Part shown: piece by piece, positions 11,757 to 24,711 of the stretch
How the letters are laid out: every line of letters starts with the position of its first letter
How positions within the stretch are numbered: the first letter of the stretch is position 1
Source of the DNA: Paraspadella gotoi
Taxonomy: Eukaryota; Chaetognatha
NCBI GenBank assembly: GCA_051294375.1
Contig: CM119268.1
Location: 22,571,996 to 22,635,995, forward strand
Direction: 5' to 3'
Length of the DNA stretch: 64,000 bases
Notes under the pieces: generated by a model
What the model was told of the DNA's origin: nothing
Databases searched by the model: none
Seen by the model: the letters and a program-made list of their open reading frames with translations, nothing else
Program-made: the position numbers and the translations under genes

Positions 11757-12187
11757 GAAGGCCCATTTCCAAGGGACCTACGTCAAAGATTAAATATTTG
11801 TTCTAATCATATTTAAACCGAATCCTTTTGAAAGAATTACGAATCAAACGTAAAAGTGAGAAGGACCAAATCAAATGATATAACTCAAACGGTTAACCAA
11901 CCGTGAATAAAATATTTTCTTCGAGTCGAATAATAATAATTACTCCGATCAGCCATACCAATAAATCATTTCGGTACGCGAAAGTGAGGAATGTAGCTCC
12001 TATGGCTATAAAATATGTCCTAAAATTATACTACATGCAATCTTCAAGTTAAAAAACTTAAAATTGCACAGAAAGAATTTTTTTTTAAAGAAAAGCAAGT
12101 CAGTTTCTAAAAAAAAAACATTCAGAACGATGACTTTTTTTTTCCTCAAAATAAATTCTTAACGAGAGACCATCTTTAGCCTTTCAT

Positions 12188-12364
12188 AATAGTAAAGAGC
12201 CGTAGACGTACACGAGCCATTCCCGTCCCCTGGTCACGAGATCGCCGTTCGTCTCGACGGCGGAAGAGGCTTCTCGATCGGGAATGAGAAATCGGAACCA
12301 GGATGCGTCCACCGTCGAATCCTCATCATAGAATCCGTCAGGGAGAGAGACCGACGCCATAAAT
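12188..12364 (-). CDS. Possible small protein or exon, 58 codons
   Basis: A complete ATG-to-TGA frame starts MASVSLPDGFYDEDSTVD and ends in EWLVYVYGSLLL. Its CpG-rich codons contrast with the A/T-rich surroundings. A second short frame with similar composition, complement(12519..12623), lies upstream on the same strand (MNPLMEISP...). The two could be exons of one gene or separate short ORFs. I recognise neither; the evidence is composition only. Confidence 0.3.
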
Positions 12365-12623
12365 CACGGCTCTTCCTACCCCCCCCTGTTGGCCTTGACG
12401 AACACGGGCGAATATATTTAGAAAAGAAGTTTTCTTTTACCTTTTTTAATTTTTTTTTTAAGGAATAAAAATAAAATCCCCGTAGCCTAATTCAAGGTCG
12501 ACGAAAAGTGGGAGGGATTTATTGTCGTTTCGAGAGACGACGGGAGCTTTTGATTTTGTCCGCCAGGGGATCAAGTTTCAATTGGGTTAAGGAAGTAGGG
12601 CTGATCTCCATGAGGGGATTCAT

Positions 12624-13860
12624 AGCGCAATAGATGCGGATTAATGAATACAAATGAACAAATTATACAACCAAGACCAAGAACTTAAACGTTTTATTGC
12701 GATGGTGTTTTCCCCCCCTTCTTTTTCCATATCTTGATAAACACTTTTTTTTCGAAATTCCAATATTTATTTAGTTCTAAATTAATTTTTAAATGGAATC
12801 TATTTTAAATAAATATTTTTTAGACTGATTGCAATTGAAACTTAACTAATCCTAATAATGACAGCAAATGAGACGGATAATTTCTAAAAACAAGGAACGG
12901 TTATTCCAAGGTGTTGCGCCGCATTACATTTATTTTTACTTATAAGGCGGCGCCAGTAATCGCTTAGATTTGATTTTTAACAAATGAACAACAAACTATA
13001 AGCAAGTTATAAGCGTTTTTAACGTAAGAGGGACAGATCGACGGACAGACATAACGACCGACCGAAAAGTGACTTATAGAGTTGCTCCGCGAGTACTCGC
13101 GGCGCAACTAAAAAAGTTAACTAAAGAGCTGGGACTTCAAAGACGTTACAGAATAAACAGTGAAACTGACTAACTTTTCTTCACAGTTGACCGGCATTTT
13201 AGGATTTTCGGATTCCTTCAAGACCAAGTGATTATCTTTTTTTTTTAATTAGGCAAAAAGTACCTAAGGCTCGGTAATAATAAAAAAAAACAAGAATAGA
13301 AATAATATAACAAACAAACATGCAGATGAGACACGATGACCCGTGGGAGGAGAGGAGAAAAAAAATAGAAAAACGGTTTCAGGTCGAGATATTAAATTAA
13401 ATCCGACGTAAAAAAACAATCGGAAATAAAAATATAATAATTGCGACGGATGGATGGATGGAGGGAGGAAGAGGAGGCGGGGTTCGAATACAAGGAACAT
13501 GGTAAAGTCATGGAAAAGGAGCAGGGAGGAGGAGGGGGTTCGAATACAAAGAACATGGTGAAGTCATGGAGAAGAAGCAGGGAGCGAAAGACAAAAATAA
13601 AACATCGACATGAAATCTAAATATAATAACGAGAAGCGTCAAAGACGATTTCACGTCAACGCGTCAACACGTCAGAACGCGCTGCTACTTGCTGCTGCTA
13701 CTGCTGCGTTACATTTTGTGTTTTGTTTTGGTTTTATGGTTTGTTTTTAATCTCGGACACACAAAAAAAAACAAAAAAAAAACGATAAAGCGGCTAATAC
13801 GAAAAAAAAGACGGAAAAACGTCGGTGCCATGCGCCGCTTTGTGGATTCACGAAAAGCGA

Positions 13861-13898
<38 letters not shown>

Positions 13899-14069
13899 AG
13901 GAGAGAGAGAGAGAGAGAGAAGAGAGAGGAGAGAGAGAAAGGAGAGAAAAGAGAGACGAATACGATTGTTGTAAAAGGGGGCGAGGAAAGGGAAAAAATG
14001 CCGGGAAATCCGTATTTGATAATAAATGCCGAGAATTAATTTCTTTTTTCTTTTCGTCGCGTCGTTACG
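12624..14069. other. Intergenic / LARGE 3' flank with GA repeats
   Basis: No coding region is seen. Purine-rich (GA)n tracts fill 13860..13960, and a duplicated motif (gaacatggt..aagtcatgga, near 13495 and 13552) lies nearby. The right end is probably the LARGE 3' untranslated region. Confidence 0.45.
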
Positions 14070-17000
14070 TCAGTCGACGGACAAATACTTGAGCGCCTTG
14101 ATGCCATACTTTTGACTCATGTCTCGTTGGAATTCGCTCTTCAAGACTTTCAGGCAATGCCTACGGAAAGAAAGTCGGGAGAATATAATTTAAAGTTAAA
14201 TATGGCATCAACTTTTGTTAAACCAGGCGACTAGGAAAAGAGGGCGATGCGAATCCTGGCGGATTTCGCCGAAAAGAGAGAAAAGAAAAGGACAATGACC
14301 TGTATTGCTCAGAGGATCTGAACTTGGCGATGTCAAAGGACGGACTGTGCGGCATGTGGATCATAAATGCGTCGGGCACGACGATCAACTCGTAGCCCTG
14401 CGCGTCCAACTCCATCACGTGGGACACTTTGTTCCAACTGAGAAAAAAAAACGCAAATATATGACCGATATCTATCACAAATCTATCACTTGTCTCACTA
14501 CTAACCCGAATCCTATGAATCTGGTGTCGTATCTCGGCAGACCTTCCTTCCTCGCCACCACGTAGGGCTCGAAGTCGGGCTCCCATTTGACGCGATACGG
14601 GTTGACGGCCTCGCGCCACCGGGAAAAATCAGTGGGGGCGTGACCCTTTTGCCAGACGTGGAACCGAAAGGTGAAGAGGTCGCCGGCGTCCCACTGCGTC
14701 AACAGGTCCGCCTTGGACCGCGGGAAGTTGACGCGGTACCGCTGAGATTCGAAGGCGGGAACGACGAGGGCGGCGCGAGCGGGAGGCGGCGGCGAAGGGG
14801 CGGCGGTGGCGTTGGAAGAGGCGGCGGGATTGGGGGGTGGACGGAGAAGGATCATGGCCACGGCCTTTTTGAGGTAATCGTAGAGGCCAAACATCGGAAG
14901 GAAGTCGATGTCCATCAGGAAGACGTAGGGCGTAATCACCTTTTTTTTAATTGGTAAGTGGAGATTGTATTTAAGCAGAGACGCATGCGCAGCAGATGTA
15001 TAGGAGTGGGACTCAGGTATATTGTTGCATCTTTAGTGATTGATGAAATCTAAATCTCACTGAGTATTGTTCTAAGAATCTATCTCTTACAGATGCAGAC
15101 GAGCTCACCTGCTCGAGGGCGACGTTGCGCAGATAGTTGACGGGATAAAACTGACCCTCGCGATAAACGATGTGGTAGCCGATGTTGCGACGAGACTTCA
15201 AGGCGTCGGCGGAAAGGGCATATCTGAGATTAAGGAGGGCGTGGGAAAAATTTAGTCTAACATCCAAATTAAAAAGTGAAAAGAAATTAAAAACATAAGG
15301 ACTATGCAATGAAATTGGTACAACAAATATGGATTATTAATTTATTTAATAAAGAAGCTATCGTGCATCTGATTAGAGACACTGGGACAGGCTATGATGG
15401 GTTAGGCCTCCATCCCTCTTACCAGAGTTCAATCGAGGTTCTCTCATAGTCTAGATAATTAACTCCCAGAGTACTATTTGGCTTCCCTATAAATTGATAT
15501 AATATTTCTTTAAAATTGAATGCTTAAATTACTTAAAAGGACCACTCCCTTAAGTATTAGATAATAGATATAATACATTGTACTTTGCACTTTCATGAAA
15601 AGATGATAATCTTTAAAGAGAAATGGGGGGGGGTCTTAACCCACCATAGCTTGTCCAAAGTCAGGAAACAAGAAGGCTTATACAATATACATTGAATTGA
15701 ATTATATAAATATTTTATAATAAAAAATGACCCCACATACACACCGCACCTCAAAAACTGTTGCGCCTCCGCGTCGGACATGTAAAGGGCGAGCGACATT
15801 GGTCCCTCCCAGTGTTTGACGAGAGAGTTGAGATGCTGCAGCCTGTCCATGCTCAACTGCGCCACGAGAGTCACGTCGACGTCCGCGCCCTCCGGCGGCG
15901 GAGAATAAGCGAAGTCGACGTAGTAGAGGTGAGTTCGATGGACGAGTTTTTCTTCGCTGCGAAAGTCGAAGCAGGGATCCTCTTCCTCATCGTCCACTGG
16001 AGAGGATGCGGCGGCGGCTGCGCTGGCGGATTCGGCTCCTGCGTCTCCCTGAGGCAGCGGCGGCGACGGCGTCTCCGATTTTGTCGCGGCGTCGGTCGCC
16101 CCTCTGTCCGAAGCACCGATGGCTGAAAAGATCGGTCAAATTAATTTTATTTTTTTACTTTTACAAGTATGTATTTATTTACAATAACTACTTTCAAGAA
16201 TTTATTTGCCTCTAAATATTTTTTATTTATTTATTCATTCATTTTATCTATTTGTAACTTCACTCCAAAACTAACCCGGCGCCGCGTCGACGGCGTGCGG
16301 CTGCGGCGTCGGAGGGCAGCTGAAGAGTTCGCGCCGCAGGAGATTCCCGTCGTACTCGAGGAAGGTGAGGAACTGATTGCGGAAGAAGTCGGCGTGTTTG
16401 TGCTTCACCTTGAGCTTCTTGGGCGAATTCCAGTGGACGACCTTGAGGTCGGCGGCGTCGACCGAAGAGTAGCAGATCTCCTCGGATCGAGTGTTGTCGG
16501 AGAGTTGGACGTTCCACTCGCAGGGGAGACGGTGGACGAGGAAGGGATGTTGCTTCAAGACCTTTGTGTATGAGAGAGAGGGAGAGATAGCGTTGTTAAA
16601 TCTCAATTACATATCGTAGCAGTTGAGATTCTCAAAATCTTTTAAGTCGGTTTTTGTGGAACTCTTACTTTGTAATTTACTACAAGTAAACTTTTCCACA
16701 TCCAGTTCTCATCGTTCATCTTTCAAGCCTCTCGTCCGAAGAACCCACCGTGTTGAAGATGTCCTGATCCGCGAGCGAAGTGGACAACATGTTCATGAGC
16801 TCCTTCTCCGCCACGAGTCTCCACACGTGCGACCACTGCATAGAACGGAGTCGATCTAAACGCAGGAGGATCACGCCAGTGTTGAAGCCGCGCCCCAAAG
16901 CCGGCCAAGGGCGGTGGTTCTTCCAGAGTTTGCCCAAGTACCAGTCAGATTGATTCTCTACGAGCCCCATCACCTGTCAAGGGACAAATGAGGTAGTAAA

Positions 17001-19331
17001 AATATAAATCGCGACTTTACTTTAGTGTTTATTTAGAATTTGAAGGGATTTTGATATATTATATGTAGCAAAACAACTTTTGTTTAATTTCAAATGAGAG
17101 TTCTTTAATCTCATTTGCATATTGAAGAAATTTATAATACATTGAATACGATTTTTGAGCTTTTAATAGAAGTTACTATTTGAGCAATACCAATACCAAA
17201 ATTAATGAAAATGTTTATCTTTACTTCGGAACAAGTAAAAAGTGTGAATTCCTTTCATTTCGTAAAACTGACCAATTTGATTTACAGCCTCACCTTTTTC
17301 CCGGTGATGAAACGAAAGAGCGACCAAAGTTCGGCGATGTCGGTGGCGAAGGTGACGTCCGTGTCGAGGACGATCACTTTCTCCAGATCCACGGGTAAGG
17401 TCTTAGGGAGGGTGAGTTTCATGAGGCCGTAGACGCCCGAGTAGTGTTTGTTGGGGATCCAAGAAACGTGAGATTTGAGTTCGTCCGCCGGGTAAAAGTT
17501 CACCTTGAGAATGAGGTGTGAAAAAACGTAAGAATGAGGTGTGAAAAAACGTAAGGTGACTGCGAAAACATGTTCGTCTGTCAGGAACAAACTCTTGTGG
17601 AATCTCGATTGGATCTTTGTGGAAATCCGTATAAACATTTGTGGATTTAATTTATTCATTGATTGACTTATTTAAATAAATATTCATTGATTATTCATTC
17701 ATTCGCCATTGATAATTATTTAATAATTTATAAATAATTTAATAATTATTTAATAACATTTGTTCGTTTCTGTTGATATACCTCGACGGCGGGGACGCGC
17801 CATGACTCGAAGAGAGCTTCCAGCGTTGTCTGCGCTGCGGCGTCTGAGACGAAGTGGAACCGCAGCGGATTCTTGCGGTAAAAGAGAATCGACTTAACGA
17901 GGGTGACGACGACGCGGGACGAGTTGTATCCCGCGCAAACGATCGCAATGTGGATCGTCTCGCATTTCGGCACCTTGGAACAATATTNNNNNNNNNNTTT
18001 AATTTATTCATTGATTGACTTATTTAAATAAATATTCATTGATTATTCATTCATTCGCCATTGATAATTATTTAATAATTTATAAATAATTTAATAATTA
18101 TTTAATAACATTTGTTCGTTTCTGTTGATATACCTCGACGGCGGGGACGCGCCATGACTCGAAGAGAGCTTCCAGCGTTGTCTGCGCTGCGGCGTCTGAG
18201 ACGAAGTGGAACCGCAGCGGATTCTTGCGGTAAAAGAGAATCGACTTAACGAGGGTGACGACGACGCGGGACGAGTTGTATCCCGCGCAAACGATCGCAA
18301 TGTGGATCGTCTCGCATTTCGGCACCTTGGAACAATATTACATACATACAGACCTTGGAACAATATTACATACATGGGAAAGCCTTCGTAAAAAATCAAC
18401 ATTTCTAAACTCATTATGGCGGGAAAATCATGTAAATTATCCTCATCAAATTTGTTGTCTCGACCATTAGGAAAAATCTAAATAAACAAATATAACAATG
18501 ATAAATTCGTCTTAAGAAAATTCGCGATTCAAAAATTAGCTTGACTAAACTTTAATCGCGAACAAAAAAAAAATCCGATTCAGTCAAGAAAAATAATATG
18601 CGTTTTCCTCATAAAACGATGTTAATCACCAATACTATGTACTCATACCGCATATACGATAAATCTCAAGCAAGTCAAGAATTACTGCAACATGCAAAAA
18701 GAATTTATGTTCCCTTAAAAAGGAATTAATTCCAATTAATTTTACAACAACGGCATCAGCCATGAACCACCTTTACCTGGTGTTGTCGGCGAGGGTTGTC
18801 GTCGCGACACGGGGGCGGTGGCGGCGTCGACGAAGCGGCGTCGTCCTCCGCCGCATCTCCTGCCACAACCGCGGCGTCGTCGCCGCCGGCGGAAAAGAAA
18901 GAAGACGGAATGACGGAGGGAATCGAATCGCGACGCCGCTTTTCCAAACGGAGGCGACGATCGGCGTCGAGCGCCGTTCTCTGATTGGCGCCGGGTAGAG
19001 CGGCGTCCTCGACGGCTCGAAGCGGTGACGCCTGGAAGGCGCGCATCAATTGGTTCTGCGACAGAGAGAGTTGATGGCGAAGGATTTGGTTCTGATCCTC
19101 GACCTCGCGGACGCGCGCCGCCAACCTCGCCTCGCGGTCGTTGAAGCCCAAGAGGTCGGCCGTGTCGAGGCGCTCCTTGGCGCTGGCGGCGCCGCGGACG
19201 AAGCCGAAAAGGAGCCGGCCCCGCGTCGCCGCCAACCCTTTGCCGCCCCCGACGGCCAGGAGATAGACGACGGCGCCCAGGCAGGCCAGGGCGAAGAGGA
19301 GCAACGCCAAGAGTTTGCGTCGCTTTCTCAT
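14070..19331 (-). CDS. LARGE1: LARGE-type bifunctional xylosyl/glucuronyltransferase
   Basis: Ten exons, 5' to 3': 18777..19331, 18134..18325, 17294..17503, 16749..16973, 16276..16561, 15750..16122, 15109..15223, 14506..14939, 14300..14437, 14070..14160 (872 residues; the human protein is about 756). LARGE builds the xylose-glucuronate matriglycan on alpha-dystroglycan in the Golgi. The N-terminus has a single membrane anchor (about residues 7-27) typical of a type II Golgi enzyme. The GT8-like xylosyltransferase domain carries the metal-binding DxD in [18 protein letters not shown], plus [11 protein letters not shown] and [12 protein letters not shown]. The second, glucuronyltransferase domain has its DxD in [17 protein letters not shown]. 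The extra length is a low-complexity Ala/Pro insert between the domains. Exon 2 appears twice because of an assembly gap (see 17646..18339). All exon phases agree. Confidence 0.95.
15360..15440 (+). repeat. Possible tRNA-derived SINE fragment in a LARGE intron
   Basis: A B-box-like agttcaatcgagg follows tRNA-like sequence. No full cloverleaf forms. It was assigned by analogy with the clearer copies at 31.6 and 57.9 kb. Confidence 0.3.
17063..17125 (+). repeat. Octamer-hairpin element, full copy (LARGE intron 3)
   Basis: Begins tgtagca and continues ...atttcaaatgagag, a short loop, then tctcatttgcatattg. The two arms are inverted repeats, and the right arm contains the POU-type octamer atttgcat. 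Confidence 0.75.
17646..17987 (-). repeat. Duplicate of 17998..18339 left of an assembly gap
   Basis: This 342-bp block reads the same as 17998..18339, is separated from it by ten Ns, and contains a second copy of LARGE exon 2 (17782..17973). Two contig ends overlapping the same locus and left unmerged explain it best, so it is probably not biological. Confidence 0.85.
17988..17997. other. Assembly gap (10 N)
   Basis: Ten undetermined bases lie in the LARGE gene between two identical blocks, so the true gap length may be negative. Confidence 0.99.
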
Positions 19332-20148
19332 CGCGACGCCTTTGTTTTTTTTTTCTTATTTGCGGTTTATTTTGAAAGCGACTGTTAGAGGCGAGTTTAA
19401 AGCCATGGTCTTTAATTTTTTAGCTATAGTTGAAAAAAAAAATAGTTAACGGAAAAAATTAGCAAATAGTGTAGATAATAAACAATTGAAAATAATAGTA
19501 TTCAACAATGGAACACCGTTTTTTTTTTGTTGTTTTTTTGTAATTGTGATTTGTGAAAGAGATTTTTACCAAATAAATGAGAGAAAATCGAAAAAAAAAA
19601 ACATTTCTTGTCTCAGCGGAAGTTTGTTTTTTAGATTCTTTGATTTCATGACATTATAGAGAAGAATAAGAGAAATAAAAAAAGGAAAAAATTGGAAAAA
19701 GGAAAAAGTATTGAAAAAAAAACAACAAAACAGAAGAGAAAACATGGAGCGATTCAATGATTATTTTGATAATGAATTGAATTTCATGGGGCATCTTTTT
19801 TTTTTAACTGGATGAACGAGAAATATCAGATTCTCTAAAAAAATTCGTCATATGTACAACACTCGTGGAGAAAAAAAAAAAACGATCATCATCATTCTCC
19901 AGATTCGCCGAGTCGATTACCGGACGTAATTGAATACAACGGGGATGTAATTGTCTTCGCGTTTTACGAATTACGGTGCGACCAGTTTCCCGTCCACTGA
20001 GATTTCGATTATTATTTTGTTTTTTTTCAGAACCCAACCAAAAGTCAACCTCATTGTCTCCGCAACCACCTTCCCCCCCCAATTCCCCACCCAAGAGAAG
20101 CCAACTTCCGCCACATCCAAACCCATCCCACCCCCAAATATTTAAAGA
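19332..20148. other. Intergenic region between CUEDC1-like and LARGE genes
   Basis: An A/T-rich spacer with many A and T homopolymers. It should contain the LARGE promoter at its left edge and the CUEDC1 3' untranslated region at its right edge. No clear motif or ORF was seen. Confidence 0.45.
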
Positions 20149-23100
20149 CTACCCCGGCAATCCGTCGTCCAAATTGTTAATGACCATCCCTCTGAGTCCG
20201 GGCGGGACTCCGCCGTCTCTCAATCGTCGATCGTCGTCGTCCGACGACAACGTATCCTCCTCCTCCTCCTCATCATCACCTCCTCCTCCTCCGTTCCTCC
20301 TCCTATCCACCTCCTCTTCGTCCGAGGATTCCTCCACTCCTTCCAACCTCCTCCTCCTCGGCGACGACGTCTCTCCTCCTTCGAGGATCGAATCGTCGTC
20401 GTCATCGTCGTCGTCGACTTCCAGCAGATTCGCCGTCGACGGACCCATCGATCCCGCGCTGATGAGGCGTTTGCTGCTGCTGCTGCTCTTCTTGCTGCGG
20501 AAGTGGAAGACTTTGGCCAACTGAGCGAATTTCTTCCGCGAGAATTTGCCCATGTGTTTGAGTTGCTTGCGGAACTCGGCCTCCTCGTCCTTGGGAAGGG
20601 GTATGCCCGGAGGGAGAGGGGGCTCGCCCTGTGGACCGCAGGGACCCTGCATGGTGGGGGAGTCTCGCTCGCAGTCGCGGAGAAAGTCCTGGAATTGAAA
20701 TGGGCATAAGAGAGAAGGTATCTCTATCTCTCTATGAGTAAAAAAAAAAAAAAGCAAAAAAAGTATTTTCTCTGAGAGGGAGCTCTCGAGCTGAAGTATA
20801 ACCCGAGACAGAACTAAAATCTCTCTCTTTGCTCCTTCTTCTGTCGTCGCTCGATGAGGAGGAAGGGAAAGGGAGGAAAAGAGGCGGAAGAGGAAGAAAA
20901 AAAGGAATCTGGAAAGTGATCGAATTGAGAGGATAACCTAACCGACGCCTTACCTGGTCGTATCTCAGGGCCTCCATGAACTCGTCGTTGCGGCGAAGTT
21001 CCCCCAAAAACTCTTCGTTCTGTAAAATTCAATTACTTTAAAATACATTACGCCTATTTGTAAGTCGAAGAGAAAAATTAACTGAAAAAATAAACTAAAA
21101 AAAATGTAACTCATTTGAAAAAACTGACTTGATTGACGATGACAGAATTGCAAGCTTTTCATCTTTTAATTATAAATTTAAATGAATATAAAATGTAGCA
21201 ATATAAAAAATCCCTCCACTCACTCCCCTCCCGACCTGCAAGAAAATGGCGAGTCTCTCGTCCTCAAGAAATCTCGCCGTCTGTGGATCCAATTCGGGAT
21301 CCGTCGCCAAACGGCGCTGCTCGTTGTTCGCCATTTGTTGGGACAAAGACGGCAGAGTCAAAGCGGCGTTGGCGTCGCCGCTCGGCGCCGTTTCCTCGGT
21401 CCGGCGTCGGTGGTGAGAATGGAGGCTGTGGAATCGGCCGCCGGATCTCGGCGTCCTCAGAACGCTCTTCTCGCTTCCGCCGGAGGAAAAGGCGCCGCCG
21501 CTGCTGAGGGTGAGGCGTCCGGCGCGGGTGGGGACGCCGTGGTGACGAGTCGATGACTGCAGGGTCGGAAAGGCGCCGCTGCCGCCGACGGCGTTGTTGT
21601 GAGTCAGGCGAAAATGACGATTCGACGCCTGATGGAACCTGGAAGAAGAGAAGCCGGCGTCGCCGTCCGTTTCGACGCCCGAAGGAGAAGCGGCGCCGCG
21701 ATGCGAAGAACGCCGATCGTCGAGGTGGAGGTGGTGCTGCTGCAGCGTCTCGTGGTGATGGTGGTTCGACGCCGCAGCCGCTTCAGAAGGATCGACGGCT
21801 GCGGCCGCGGAGTAAGAGGGCAGACCGGTGAGGCCGGGCATCGGCGCTGGGTAAGGGCGCCGGTGGCCGGGCAGATCTAAGGAGGCGGAGGAGAGGGTTG
21901 GGGGCGAAGGATGATGACGATGATGATGATGAAAAGAGGAAGAGTGGGAGGAACGGAAGGCGTCGGCCGAAGAGGAGGAAGAGGAAGGAAAAGCGAAGCG
22001 GGGAGATGAAGAGGAAGAGGAGGGAGTTGCAGGTGGAACGAGACGTAGAAAGTCTGCCGGCAATTTTCCGAGTAGAGGTGGATTCCAGTTCTTAAAGGGG
22101 CGCGTCGTCGTGGCGTTGGTCGAGGCGCGACCGCGGCGTCGATGCGCGTGTTCGACCGGCGTCCCAGCGACGTCAGAGCCGCCGCCGCGTCGGCCGCCGC
22201 CCAGCACGCGCATGTGATGTTGGATAACTTCCGGTGGAGGGCGTGGGAGGGAATGAGGGGAAGAAGGCGAGACGCCGAAGATCTCATCCCTTCCCGTCGG
22301 AGCCACCATCCTCAACATCGCGGCTTCGGCGCCGTCCTCGGCCAATTTACGATGCCGATCCGATCCGGCGCCGAGACTCATCGATCGATCGAATCCGCCT
22401 CCGACGCCGGAAGATCGATTGGGGGGTGAAGACGAATTCCGGCTGAGGCGAGCTTCGTCGTCGTCGTCGCGGCCAACGCCGAGACGATGATGATGATGAT
22501 GACTCGGATGACGAAGAGGCGATTCGCCGACGGCCGCTCGATAAGTCGGCGGATTGTCGAGGTAAGGTCCGGGGGATCTTTCGGCGGGAGGGCGAGTTTC
22601 TTGCTGCTGCTGGTGATGATGATGATGATGATGTTGAGAGGGAGAGACGGGGTGACTATGGGAATGTCGAAGCGGCGCGGCTCGAGGCGGCGAATACTTT
22701 GGAGGGGGATCGTCGTGTCCGGCGCCGCGCGACGCCGCGCCTACACCGGCATCGTCGGTTTTGAGCGACGAAGCGGCGTTTTTTTTCGGCGGCGGCGGCG
22801 GCGGCGGAGATGGATTCGGCGGTTGAGAGTCGGTCAGCGACGAGGCGACGCTGCCTGGCAACAAGAGTCCGCCCATTGCGCCGAGTTGGTCGACCGACAA
22901 GTTCTCGAGTTTTTCTGTCAACGCGTGACGACGAGAGGATTCGGCGTCGGTCGCCATCTCGCCGTCGGGTTCGTCGAAACGAATCATGTTGGGTTCGTCG
23001 CTCAAAGGATTCTTACGCTGTTTGGAGAAAAAAAAAGGGTTTGGGTTTTACTCGTGGGTCACGGTGACTCAATTTAGATTCTGCTTTTGCCAAACTGGAA

Positions 23101-23924
23101 TAATAAAGGTGGAGCGAATAACTGATGCAGGAAAGAGTTCTTGTTTGCCAAAGTGAAATAACTATATTACACCTTCAAGATAATAATATAGAATATTATC
23201 AAAACTTCATAAAAAGACGACAATATGCAAATGAGATTTATGAACTCCATCATCATAATCAAGTAGAAAAAGGAGGCAGAAGCAAATTACATCGCTCATG
23301 TTCCCTCTCCTCGTTTCACCTTGGATTCCAAAGCGACGACGACGACGTCTCCCAACTGAATCATATCCACGTCGTTACCGACGTTCATCGTGAGGAGTTG
23401 ATCGACGGTCGGGTCGACGGCGCCGTCGTTGGCGCGGAGAACCGCCTCGATCACCTCGGCGTCCATCGAGGGAAACATCCGGGCGAAGTCGGACATTGCC
23501 TGAGGTGGGCATATTATTATATTAATTGTATTTCAAATATTACATTTAATTGATTATTGCTGAATCAACGGAGTTCTATTGTTGTTTAATGACAGTATCA
23601 CTATCAGTAAGAGCTAGTACAGTCGCCATCAAACTAAAGTTATTATACAAGTTTATTTTGTTAACCCTAATGTTTATTTATATTGAACTTTTTACATTTG
23701 TATTATAGAACAAGATTTTAAAAATCAATCTGCTCGACTGACTTCTTCACCTGATGAAAATCCAGTTGCTGTTGCTGCTGCTGCGACGGCGCCCGGTGAG
23801 GATTGGCGCCGGGTCTTTGCGAAGCGGCGTCGCGACTCGAAACCGGCGTCGACGCCGATATGAAGTCGCTATGGCGCCTGTGACCCGCGGCGCCGTTGTT
23901 CGCCATCCCAAAGTCTCCCTCCAT
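20149..23924 (-). CDS. CUEDC1: CUE domain-containing protein, CUEDC1-like
   Basis: Five exons, 5' to 3': 23751..23924, 23320..23499, 21236..23017, 20954..21019, 20149..20688 (913 residues; human CUEDC1 is about 386). The ubiquitin-binding CUE domain spans exons 1-2 (FHQAMSDFARMFPSMD, IEAVLRANDGAVD and DQLLTMN). Further CUEDC1 hallmarks are NWNPPLLGKLPADFLRL, FLEDERLAIFLQ with NEEFLGELRRNDEF, and FRKQLKHMGKFSRKKF. PPxY motifs (PPKY, PPTY) match those in the vertebrate protein and are typical ligands of WW domains, as in NEDD4-type ubiquitin ligases. The extra length is the large third exon, filled with Ser, Pro and His runs. Exon 1 has a short poly-Gln tract. CUEDC1 is thought to act in ubiquitin-linked regulation; its partner is not known from sequence. 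All phases agree. Confidence 0.9.
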
Positions 23925-24462
23925 ATTTCGGGCTTAAAGTTTTAGTATTGAGATGACGTCAGTCGCTCGATCGCGAATCGATCACGAGTTTTCAAGTTAA
24001 TTTCATTCGAAAATATCGTCCATCTCGAGATTTCGTGACTAGAAAGGTTTCGCTGTACTGGCGCCACATTTTTATTTCCTCGGACTCTTCTTTCCCGGCT
24101 TCGGGAAAGTCCGATTAATCTTGACGAAAGAAACAAAATTATAATTTACAGGGAATGATGCGAAAGAACGACTATTCAACGAGAAAATAAGACAGATGGG
24201 GAAAACATTACAAATGAATATCTACGTACATAATAGTAATAAAATGGGCCAAACAGAAATAAAAAAAAGAGTGAATAGAAAGCACTACCAGGAATATTTC
24301 CCATGAAAAAATTCCTTCGCGTCATCATCTTTGCGCAGTTTTTTTCTAAGTCTTTAAAACCAAACTATATCCCGCCGCCGCCGCCGGCCCACGTCGCCTG
24401 CCGTTGGAAGAGGAAGTTGACTCTGGCTAATTTTCTTAGTCACTCCACTTTCTTAGTCTCCA

Positions 24463-24502
<40 letters not shown>

Positions 24503-24711
24503 TTTAAATTGTCTTTCGATTAATGTCAATCAATGACCAAACGAGTCGGAGAAAAGTCCATCGATTTATATCAAGAGTGAAGTCCCGTTCTTTCCAAACG
24601 GAATATGTATCGGAAAATTTAAAACATTATATTTATATGACCGATATAAGTAAGTCCGTTGTCGATAGTCGGTTTTTTTTCCCCCCGAAGTTTCTACCGG
24701 GATTTTTGGGA
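23925..24711. other. Intergenic region upstream of CUEDC1-like gene
   Basis: It contains a short (CCG)n run at 24371..24385 and a pure (CGT)n tract at 24463..24501. It probably includes the CUEDC1 promoter. No ORF is supported. Confidence 0.45.
24463..24501. repeat. (CGT)n trinucleotide tract
   Basis: About 13 uninterrupted cgt units in non-coding DNA. The same triplet is common in exons here, where it encodes Asp/Ser/Arg runs. Confidence 0.9.

Larger units (their letters stand above)
9874..12187. other. Intergenic region with simple repeats
   Basis: No gene is supported. Contents are a GA tract at 10315..10345, a 28-bp tandem repeat at 10546..10655 and a pure TC tract at 11696..11755. The open frames in this stretch lack conserved motifs. 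Confidence 0.5.

Noticed and set aside
22487-23077. Plus-strand ORF of 196 residues opposite CUEDC1 exon 3
   Set aside because: Antisense shadow of Ser/His/Pro-rich coding DNA; Arg and Met runs mirror the coding strand.
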